From Viola odorata (taxonomy: Eukaryota > Streptophyta > Magnoliopsida > Malpighiales > Violaceae): DNA of 64,000 bases. Positions within the stretch are counted from its first letter, which is position 1, and every line of letters starts with the position of its first letter. The translations under genes and the position numbers were made by a program. Of the stretch, positions 55,184 through 64,000 are shown in pieces. Where the stretch lies: contig OY829538.1 in NCBI GenBank assembly GCA_963691705.1, positions 14,224,443-14,288,442 on the forward strand, in the 5' to 3' direction. The notes under the pieces were generated by a model. It was not told the origin of the DNA and did no database searches. It saw only the letters and a list, made by a program, of their open reading frames with translations.

Positions 55184-56332
55184 AATCCCCACACTGCCAA
55201 TTGCTCGCCCTCGAGCAATCACAAAACTGAAAACTACCTCTAGAAACATACAACATAGTAACCACACATAAATACAAACCGGCACCGAGCTAGACTTCGC
55301 ACATAACCCATTCTCACCTAGGAGAAACCTGCATCAAACCAGAGGGGTAACGACCCCAAAGATCAAACTTTCCCATATCAAGCCCTTAATCAACAGTCCT
55401 CACTAGATACGTGTTTACACTCACTCTCACAAGCAAGGCTAAGTGTTTACGCTCAAAACTAAATGCACATAACACAGCACAAAGTCAAACTTGCATATCA
55501 ATCCGAGTACTGTAGAACACACGCATGGGCAGTCAACAATCGGAAAAACAACGCATCAGCAAAAATAAAGAAAAAGGATGGAATGAGCTAGAAATGTGGA
55601 AGAGAGAAGCAGGAGGTGAACAGAAGAGAAATGAGGGGAGAAAAGAAGGAAAGAAAAGAAAGGACCAGGTAGAACCTGGTTGGATTCCTTGGCTTAGAAA
55701 AAGGCGAAGTGGCGAGGCAGCTTTCATCGAGGGCACAATGATGATTCGGGGGCTAGACAAAGGTCTTCTTTCGAGGGCAGGGAAACGTTCTTGTTGAGGC
55801 TTATAATGCGAATATTCTTTTTGTTTGCTTAATGCCCCTCTCCTTTTATTTTGAATTTTTCTTTTTTCTTTTTTCTTTTTTTTTATTTCTTTTTTTTTTT
55901 TTTTTTTTTTTAGAAGAGGGTAGGAGAGGGGGCACGAACCAGTTACAAAATCTTGATTCTTTTGGGGCATGAAACTCTTGATTTTTTTGTTCGACGCTTA
56001 CCCTTGATCTACTTCCAGCATCGATGGTGACTTCTTTGGGTTCCCCACACTTGAACTTTTCTGGGGGCTCGTTTGTTTTGAATGATCTAGGGCTCGAGAA
56101 TTTTTCATTTTTTGCTTTTTCTTGCCCTAGATCTCTGCTTTCTGTTTTCTGCTTTGAAGTCTTCTGCTTTTGTCTGCTTCCCCACACTTGAACTTGTCTG
56201 CGCGTTCTTTAGATGTCTAGCCCTCGGCGTTACCCTCAATAATCGCTACCTCACCTGCCAAGGAAAAAGATCAAGAAAAGACAAATGGTTAGGAAAGAAT
56301 ATGAAAAGAAGGAGAATGTCGGGGGCATGAAA

Positions 56333-56372
<40 letters not shown>

Positions 56373-57019
56373 AGAGAAAGAAAAAGACATTGATGTGAAG
56401 TTTTCTGTCATATCTAAGCTTTCCCATGTCCTAACAGTGACTATACCCAGGGATATCACGCAAGACCAACCAGTGCCTAGCTAAAGCATCCTAATCACAC
56501 AAGAAAGAAATAGGCATGGAAGCTCAAATGCTCACAGGGTGCTTTTGTGACTACTGATGTCGAGGCCTAGATATGGATATAAGGTTCAGCAGGCAAAAAT
56601 GAGAACAACTAGGTCTAGACAAGGTGCTGGTGGTTCATACTTGTGCAAAATATGATCAAAAGTGTGTGTCCATTCACAAAGGTTTTTTAAAAACTGGGCA
56701 GTGGCAGATTTTTGGCAAAAGATTTAATCCGAAAAAAAATTGCCCAAATTAAACACAAACACAAAAGTGTCCCTTCCCCACACCTTAAGCAATGCATTGC
56801 CCTCAATGCGAAGAAGGGACTCAAACAAGGGCATACGAAAATAAAACAGAGAAAGAAAAGCCGAAAGGAAAAGGAAAGAGGAAAGAAATGTGGGTTGCCT
56901 CCCACGAAGCGCCGTAGTTATCGTCGAGGGCACGACGTTGGCTGTCCGGTCTAGATATCCTAGTCACACAAACAAAAGAAAGAAATCAGTACCGTTAGTC
57001 CCCAGCAACGATGCCATTT
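55184..57019 (-). other. Interior of Athila D: 3' UTR-like sequence only
   Basis: The minus strand starts with the primer site. Near its other end it carries CAG/GTGAGG after a pyrimidine tract (junction at 56255/56254), TGTGGGGAA motifs (for example near 56047 and 56185), a long internal A run (T on the plus strand, 55890-55911 and upstream), and GGCAGTGTGGGGATT directly before the 3' LTR. A GA microsatellite lies at about 56337-56367. ORFs here are shadows of low-complexity sequence. Confidence 0.75.
56999..57016 (-). other. Primer binding site of Athila D
   Basis: The minus strand reads TGGCATCGTTGCTGGGGA, the tRNA-Asp type site with two transition-type changes relative to A, 3 nt from the LTR. 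Confidence 0.85.
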
Positions 57020-58538
57020 TGATGAATGCTTGTCGAGGGCACTATCAAACAAATACAACTTATCACATGCAACAAAAAAGGATTGAAGACAGTGGTAAGA
57101 GGTTCGATCCACGGAGACTAGGGCAAGACTCTAACTTTCATGCATGACAAAGACAAATAGACCAAGACAGCAACAAAAAGGGGGGAGTTGGTTGGCTAAC
57201 AAGTTAACCAAGAGAGATAAGAGCTAACAAGTTAACTAATAAAAATAGTAATCTAGGGCTAGACATGCAAACATAAATCAAGGGCACGACATGCAAACAG
57301 AATGACAAATAAAGACATGAAAGCAGATAAGAAAGATTCCTAGCAAAGGTTTTTCTCGGGTTGCGTCGAGGGCATGAAAATATCTATGACCTCGAGGGCT
57401 AGATAATCATCGGCGCAGAAATATTCTAAACTCATGTACAGACTTGCTATAGGGACCGCGTTTCCACACCGCATCCCCTACTTACCTTCTTAGATAAAAG
57501 TCACCCCCCGTTTCCACATATGAGCTGACCTTGACGTTCCGCCATCCTCCCAGGCACGAATGCGGGGAGGCCAAACTCAGAACGCCCATGAAGGGGAGGT
57601 AATACAGATCTAGGGCGCGATAGCTCAGCTTGTCAGACTCGTATCACATACCCTAGATAACTGTTTACCCTAAATAAAGGCCTCTCGCGCTGCCTCTGCT
57701 AGGTGTCTACTACTATTCTAGGGCTTCGCGTCAGGTATAACCCGGGAAATGACATTACTCATGCAGAAATACTAACAGTTGATCAGGCTCCTAACATTTC
57801 TAGACAACCATGGAATTAAAACGGTAAACAATCATGTGTCACAAGAGAATATATTAAGCATGCATTAGGCCTCTTAACTAAACCTTGCAACCTCCAAATA
57901 ACCTTTGCTAAGAACAAGACAAATCAACTACTCATGCTGGAAAATACACAAATCTAGATCTAGAAAGCGAAATAAGAAGAGATAAAGGAGAAAACTAGTA
58001 AATATTACCGGCCGGAGCAAAGCTCCGGTTTATGTACAAGGCTGCTGGAAATGTTCTGGTCCACCTCCTCCAAAAGGAGGAAGGGAGAAAACTGAAGAGA
58101 AGCACACAAAAAGATTTACTATGAATATGTGGTAGGTGATGTTCTCTAAACCCTAAAAACTAGTCTTATATAGGCCCTCATGCCCATAAGAAGACAAAAA
58201 CCAGCTAAGGGATTACAAAAAGACAAAATCCAACTAAGGGGTTCAGAAACACGGAATAAATATCTTAAGTCCGAAAAGGGATATTCTGGGAATATTCTGG
58301 AAGCGCACGACATTGAGGTCTAGACGATAGATTAGTCTCCAGGGCTCGACGACTTCTGCTCTTCTAGACCTCGATCTTCAAAACTCCAGAAATCCTTCCA
58401 AATATGCTCGTTTTCACTCTTTTCTCCCTTTAGGCTCTGATCTGCAAAAAGATAGGGAAAAAGGGCAAATCAGAAGTATCTTGCCCTCGAAAATGCCGGA
58501 AATAAGATACAAAAACCTACAATATAGACATGCTATCA
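57020..58538 (-). repeat. 5' LTR of Athila D
   Basis: 1519 bp. The CCGGAGC/GCTCCGG hairpin is perfect here (58012-58028) and matches the one in C although the rest of the LTR differs. Confidence 0.92.
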
Positions 58539-58543
58539 TTCTA

Positions 58544-61081
58544 CTAGATATCTTGATCTTACCATTGAATTTCACTAAATTTATTTTCTTCCTTTATTTC
58601 CATCTCTCAGTCGAAACATCCACAACCAAACCTTTAGGATTTTCTAGTCATGATTGTACCATTTCTTAATACATGCACGTGAGGATCTCAGATCTAATAC
58701 ATATTTTCTTCTGGCAAAAAAAAAAGTACATATATTTTTAAATTATCTAAGGGAAGAAAGTGGTATATTCTTGTCCAAAAAAGGACAAGTGGTACGGTTG
58801 GTGTAACGTGGGAGGTGACTCATTCTCACCACCCTAAAATATGTCCCTAGCATTTAATCTTCTTAATATTCGATTCTCATATTCGATAAAGTCTTGATTA
58901 CTTCACACGAATAATTATGTAGATTACAAATGAATATACAATCCAATCCTTAATAAATTTTCAATTCTCATCTAACTTAATTATAGCGCTAAGTAGTTAA
59001 ACGGGGAATATTACAGTTTAATTACTTATAACACCCGGTTAAATTATAGAATTTTACGGTGAAATTACGAAACCTTATGGTTACGTAAAAATTAATTGTG
59101 GTACATGCGGTTTAACCTAAGTACCTCAACTTGGGGTATTACAAAAGAACTACTATAAATCTGTTTGTGAGATTTTCTTACTAACTCTTGTCACTATAAA
59201 ATTGTGTGAAAAGAAGAAATTTTTAATACTTAGTGGCCTGTTTATTCGACTCTAAATCATTCTTTAAGGAACACACCACCACTAAAGAAAATTCTAACAT
59301 ATTTCAACAAAAATAAATTTCTTTTGATGAAAGAATCCTACTTGTGTTTTCCTACTTTCCTTTATTTAAACTATTTTTCACAACAAATAATTTAATTTAA
59401 TAAATTTATTTTTAAGTTTCTAATTCATGTTTATTATAGTTAAAATAGAACTCAAAAATTAGATTTTTTTACTAAATTTATTCTAGTAATCTAAACATAA
59501 ACACAATAATTGACGTGTGAAGGGTAATATTGGAAATTGTAAAAATAAAAAGAAAATCGGACAAATATTTTAGGATAGGGAAAAAAAAAAGGTATATATG
59601 ACAAATAAAATGCGACGAGGAAGTAATAGTTATTATTACAAAACATTTGCATCTAATAATAGTACACCCTAGTAAGTAAATTGTTTATTTAAGTGCAAAT
59701 TTAAGGCTAAAAGCCTAACAAGTACATTAGAAAGTGAGAAAATTATTTATTACAAATAAGTTAACATATACACCTAGCAATCATTACACTTCATGAGTAC
59801 ACAACCCATTTAACGATAAACATAAGGTCAAAATGCTCATGTTTTATAAGTGGTGTAAATATATACTCATATCCAATTATACATTCATAAAAAATTAATT
59901 AAATGGGTATATGTATTAAATGAGTCAGTTTAATTTTTAAATGGGTAAAAATGGGTATGCTACTGAGATAAATTAAAATATGTGAGTTTTATTGGGTTTA
60001 GATCTGGGTACCCAATTAAACTCAAGCCAACCCTATCCCCATTCATCTTCTGTTCTGCCTCCAGCAATAGCCACCACTACCACCTCACTACTGCCATCAC
60101 CACTGCCGCTGCTGCCATCACCACCAGCCACCACTACCACCTTCATCTCTAACTTCACCTCCCACCACCAAGTCCTCCTCCACCTAAAACCTCCACCTCC
60201 CCTCTCTTCCACCACTACCACTATATCCGTCACCACCGCCTCTTTCTCTATCACCGCCGACTACACCGGCGCCGCCTTCTCACCCTCTTGTCAGATCTGC
60301 CACCGACAACCTCCGCCGCCTTATCCACTGCCACCACAAATTTCAGAACCTCATCCGACAATTACCACCTACTGTAGAGCTTTCTGCCCCAGTATTTACA
60401 TTTAATACATAGTTTTTAAATATATTTTACTAACTTTTATAATTTTCTAACATTGGTTTCTAAATATTCTATATGTGCCATTTTTTATACTCCAATATCT
60501 TCACACATGCAAAAGCTAGTTCACATTAAAATGTTTTCGGTTCCCAACAACCCAAAACTGCCAACATTTCCTGGCCTGCAACGTTTCCCCACCTTCCTAG
60601 TTACACACCTAAGCAAAAAGGGTACACTCAAAATCAGCAGAGCATCTTATAAAAAGTGATTTAATTGGCAGCTTCTATAATAAAATTTTATCAGTAAACA
60701 ATCACCAGCAGCAATTACTATATAGATTGAGCATAACTCAACCAGAAACTAATGAAACTATCAAACCTAGAAGGCACGAGAGTACTTAATCAAACCCAGA
60801 AAGCAAAAATAATTGTACAAAAACCCATCCAACCTAAATTATCAAACCCAGAAGGCACAAAATGTTTCATTCCAGTTGACACAAAAGCACACAAACAACT
60901 ACACAATATCTTCATCATCAATCACCACAATCCTTCATCATCATTCACCATTATCGCTTCATCCTTCACTTTTTGCTCTAGCATTTTTCCCATCGTCAAC
61001 CTCAAATTGAACCAAACTCCAATCATCTCACTAAATGGCTCATCCAAAGTAAATAGGACAACAATAAGAAATTGACAAAAA
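58544..61081. other. Unassigned AT-rich flank
   Basis: No convincing gene. At 58985-59146 the minus strand begins TGTAATACCCCAAG, which resembles the start of some Gypsy LTRs, but no partner was found. At 59990-60405 a CCACCA/CCTCC-rich stretch gives a Pro/Ser/Thr-rich ORF that looks like simple sequence. Three copies of TCAAACCYAGAARGCA occur at 60759-60860. Confidence 0.45.
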
Positions 61082-61399
61082 TTAACGATTATCTACAATC
61101 TCATCTGCCAACTCTCGTGCCTCTACGGAACGGGAGGCTCTATATGAGGGTGTATTCAGGTCGAAATGAAATAGAACTTTAGGAGAAATGATGTCTCCAT
61201 CTTCCGATTGCCTGCCCACAATCCGATTGAGGTCCTGCACTGCTGTCGCCGGTGTATCCACCACTTTGATGTCGTTGTTCACATCTGAATCATCAATTAT
61301 GTCGACTGCTGCTACAACAGTTGCGACATCCTCCATCAAGTCATTGAAATCAACGATGCTATTCTTCTGGGAATCGTCCCAATAATTGACACCCTCCAT
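61082..61399 (-). CDS. Hypothetical 105-residue acidic ORF, possible gene start
   Basis: It starts MEGVNYWDDSQKNSIVDFND and is rich in Asp and Val (VDIIDDSDVNNDIKVVDTPA). It ends EARELADEIVDNR. No domain was recognised. The upstream minus-strand sequence TTAGGGTTT, shortly before the ATG, resembles plant 5' UTRs. Farther upstream is a 28-bp duplication with E2F-like sites (61580-61639). It could be a first exon or a gene fragment; ATTGTAGAT near the end might be a splice donor. No other exon was identified. Confidence 0.25.
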   Translation of the reverse strand: MEGVNYWDDSQKNSIVDFNDLMEDVATVVAAVDIIDDSDVNNDIKVVDTPATAVQDLNRIVGRQSEDGDIISPKVLFHFDLNTPSYRASRSVEARELADEIVDNR

Positions 61400-62992
61400 T
61401 TACAATTTTAGAAATCAATAAACCCTAATTACGGTCAAATTGAATAGGGAGGTGAGGAAGAGAAAATATCAGGAGGTCAAGATTTGGGTTGATCAAAGGG
61501 AAAGGAGAAAGAGAGTAGCAATGGCATTAGTTTTAACCACCAAATTTGGAGTTCCCACCCAAATTGAAATTTGAAATCCCTCCACAACCCAAAAGCATTC
61601 GCGCCATATGTCTCCACAACCCAAAAGCATTCGCGCCATCTGACATATGAAAGTGAAAGGGGCAGGAGTTTGTAAATAGAGTGGAAGGGTAAGGCCCCTT
61701 GGTAATGTTGCAAAAACATATGGATTGGAATAGGCAAAATGACAATTAAATTGGGACAAAAAATCTATAAGAAAGTGTCAATTAATCGAGGACGAATAGA
61801 GTATTAATAATATAAAGAAATATAAAATTAATTTTTTCTATATGACCTAAAAGAAAATAGTCTAGATCATAATATCAAAAATCTTGGAGAAATGATACGA
61901 ACCAATAGTAGATGGAAGAGAATCATTCATAGTTCTTGAACAATGCAGGTGCAGGGATGTTATTGCTCGAATGGATGTAACATTTTTTGCTGTTTGACCA
62001 CTTGCATGTGTATATGAAAAGACGCAGCTGGGTAGTAGTCACTTTCCACAGTCCAATAATGCAACCAATTTAATAGATTGGGCTCATGCTCATTATTGTT
62101 ATCAGTAGCTAGTGGGGTAAGTTGGGTAGATTTGCAATTATTTTAAATGTAAATACTGTTTTACCTTTATGTAAATTACTTAAACTCATTTTTCAGAAAA
62201 AAATGTGACTTTTCATTTAACTTAGTTAGAAATTATTAATTTTAAAATTAATTGCTAAAATATAAAAATTAACTTGACATTTAGTAATTATAATATAGTA
62301 ATGCAATGTGTAACCTAAAACATAATAGAAAACTAGAAATAAATCATCTTTGGTTTGAAATAAACAAAAAAACATGGAAAATATATATAAAACTTTAGAT
62401 TCAATTTTGAAGCCATATAGAGATTAATTATTTTTTCAATAAAAACGGTTGGTATTTGCTTAATTTTATTATGAATGTCCAATAAATTCGAACTAGATCC
62501 AATGATTGGATTAAAAGTTATATGATTATTTAAAGTTTGAAGTTAAAAAAGATTAATTACGGAACTTTACAGATTAATTACGAAACTAACACCTAAATCC
62601 GGGGTATTGTTATTTTTGCACTGCACTTTGATATCTGGAATATCAAACCAAATTCGTCTAGTTGATTTCGTTTTTTTTTCTTTTAGATTTTAGCATTGAA
62701 TAAATCATATACTTTGATTAATGAAGAAATGAACAGGGGCAGTTGGCAGAGAAAAAATCAAGAACAAAATTTTCTAATTTGGTAGTTGATCGTGAATGAG
62801 TTGGTTGAAAAATATTTTCATTTGTTAAAAGTAATTTAATTTCCTTTTTTTTCACTAATGTATAAAATTACATACATTAATGAGGTGGTGTTTCTTAAAT
62901 TGGTGTCATATCCATAAACCTACGTGATGAGCTAAGTTCGTGCAACTACAATCGACCTAATTATAAAAGCAGGTATCTACCAAATTGCATAT
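61400..62992. other. Unassigned, AT-rich, with a 32-bp-period duplication
   Basis: CTCCACAACCCAAAAGCATT plus CGCGCCAT occurs twice, at 61580-61607 and 61612-61639. The rest shows no gene. Short reverse ORFs around 61477-61759 only reflect this duplication. Confidence 0.45.
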
Positions 62993-63171
62993 CTCGAGCC
63001 AATGTATCAAATGACGATTACAATTTCTTTAAACATAAGAATAAAAAAAAAAGATGTTTTATTAAATGGAAAATACTAGAAAATCTTAAGTATATCGAGG
63101 TATCTATTTATAAAACAAATTGATATATACAGGGACGGAGGTTCTCGAGCCAATGTATCAAATGACGATTA
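62993..63171. repeat. 28-bp direct repeat next to a hAT-like end
   Basis: CTCGAGCCAATGTATCAAAT plus GACGATTA occurs at 62993-63020 and again at 63144-63171. The second copy follows CAGGGACGGAGGTT (63130-63143), which looks like a hAT terminus. Confidence 0.75.
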
Positions 63172-63200
63172 AAATTGTCTTCTTATTCAGGAATTATTTT

Positions 63201-63534
63201 CAGGGGGGGCGGAGGTTCGGGGGCAGCGCCCCCGAATTTTTTTTTTTAGTATTTTAAAGAGAAAACAAGCGAGCTGAACGAAAAATTGAACATAAATTTA
63301 AATAAACTTAACAAAAAGATAAATAAGAAGACAATATAGAAAAAAATTAATTATACATTAGAATTCATATAACATACATACTTCTTACAATTGTTCTCTA
63401 CGAGTTTTCATTTTTTTAAATCTTTGTATGATTCTCTCATTCTCTACACTATCAAAAATATCTTTTTCAACAAAAGTAATCAAACAATCATTTAATATAT
63501 CATCTCCTATACGGTTACGCAGTCGATTCTTCAT
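63201..63534 (-). mobile_element. hAT element remnant, 3' end
   Basis: The minus-strand 3' end is the terminus CAGGGGGGGCGGAGG (63201-63215 in plus reading), followed inward by a perfect 9-bp hairpin TTCGGGGGC/GCCCCCGAA (63216-63236), an AT-rich stretch and the transposase C-terminus at 63385. The other end was not found. Confidence 0.6.
63385..63534 (-). pseudogene. hAT transposase C-terminal fragment (ZMYM1/TTF-type)
   Basis: 49 codons then TAA. The peptide starts MKNRLRNRIGDDILNDCLIT, continues FVEKDIFDSVENERIIQRFK and ends MKTRREQL. It closely resembles the C-terminal dimerisation tail of plant hAT proteins annotated as zinc finger MYM-type 1-like or TTF-type. Upstream homology is lost; the ATG is only the limit of recognisable sequence. 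It is isolated, so it is a dead fragment. Confidence 0.7.
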
Positions 63535-64000
63535 GGTGGCCCAGCCCAACCCACACCATCGATTTAAATATATTTCTGATAAGAATCAATTTCTCATAAA
63601 CATGTAGAATTATGGTATTTATGTTTTTCAACCACTAAAACACACCGTGCATTTTAACACCCAACAGTGAACATTTTACTTGCGAAAACTTAATGTCATT
63701 GTAAAAGAATAAGGTATTACTAGTAGGGGATACAGAAAGAACTGCCTTTTCTTACATTCTACGACACAACTTCGAAACTGGAACATGAATCGAATATGCA
63801 TTCGGTATGCATTTGATAAAGACACTTTTTCTAGAGGTGGACGGAAAGAAAAGAGGATCAAAATTGTAGGTTATATACTTGTTTTCGGAGAGCTGACCGG
63901 ACATCATTGCTTGGGGATCGGAAACTGGTCGTCTTATTTTTATGCTTTCTTCTCGCTGCCGTATCCTTCCGATTCAGAATCTTCTCATAGCAACTTAGTT
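63535..64000. other. Unassigned flank
   Basis: No gene or element end recognised. A 61-residue reverse ORF at 63676-63861 shows no family features. Confidence 0.4.

Larger units (their letters stand above)
53662..58538 (-). mobile_element. Athila element D, minus strand, internal deletion derivative
   Basis: LTRs at 53662-55183 (3') and 57020-58538 (5') flank only 1.84 kb. The target duplication TTCTA is perfect (53657-53661, 58539-58543). The minus strand reads 5' LTR (TGATAGCATGTCTATATTG), primer site, about 1.8 kb without gag or pol that matches the 3' UTR of A and B, the purine tract and the 3' LTR. The LTR start is close to that of B. This is a non-autonomous derivative that kept only cis-acting ends. 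LTR divergence looks like a few per cent. Confidence 0.9.

Noticed and set aside
55525..55970. Lys/Arg- and Glu-rich ORFs around the T run in element D
   Set aside because: They arise from poly(A)/poly(T) and purine-rich 3' UTR sequence that is non-coding in A and B.
58985..59146. Solo LTR beginning TGTAATACCCC on the minus strand
   Set aside because: No matching end, partner or target duplication could be found; kept only as a note in the flank entry.
59992..60405. 137-residue Pro/Ser/Thr-rich ORF
   Set aside because: Explained by CCACCA/CCTCC simple sequence, with no start context, domain or homologous copy in the window.

Overview
This window is repeat-rich nuclear DNA from a flowering plant, probably a eudicot; the species cannot be named from the sequence. 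Almost all of the first 58.5 kb is nested LTR retrotransposons, mainly Ty3/Gypsy Athila and Tat lineages plus one short Copia-type element. The remaining 5.5 kb is AT-rich DNA with a decayed hAT remnant and one weak gene candidate. No intact housekeeping gene was recognised.

Layout. 1-579: flank ending in a degenerate tandem repeat. 580-13585: Athila element A (plus strand), with both LTRs, a 5-bp target duplication GAGGC, broken gag, pol and a third ORF. 13586-14809: flank plus a plus-strand Tat LTR end. 14810-15289: reverse transcriptase piece of Athila element B. 15290-30705: minus-strand Tat element with LTRs over 4 kb, a decayed gag and no recognisable pol, inserted into B. 30706-36441: the rest of B (integrase, third ORF, 3' UTR, first part of the 3' LTR). 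36442-51544: Athila element C, inserted into the 3' LTR of B (target duplication TGCAT). C itself carries a nearly unmutated 2.3-kb Copia-type element at 41606-43903 (target duplication ATTTG). 51550-52512: end of the 3' LTR of B. 53662-58538: Athila element D on the minus strand (target duplication TTCTA), a deletion derivative without gag or pol. 58544-64000: mostly unassigned DNA with a hAT transposase C-terminal fragment near 63.4 kb.

The Athila copies share one plan: LTR, tRNA-Asp type primer site, gag (CX2CX4HX4C zinc knuckle), protease-RT-RNase H-integrase with a GPY/F module, a third ORF with a low-complexity charged N-terminus, a long 3' UTR with repeated AGTGTGGGGA purine motifs, then the LTR. 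Every coding region is broken by stops or frameshifts, and many stops are C-to-T type changes at Gln or Trp codons.

The most unusual signals are structural. The Tat LTR contains a chain of short hairpins whose loops stay constant (NGATAGT, CAA) while the arms change in compensating pairs. The Athila LTRs of four different subfamilies keep a row of three stem-loops that share a loop sequence within an element but have different, mutually compensated stems. The Athila 3' UTRs keep a pyrimidine tract followed by CAG/GTRAG, which looks like a recursive splice site. These patterns were read by eye and need computation to confirm.
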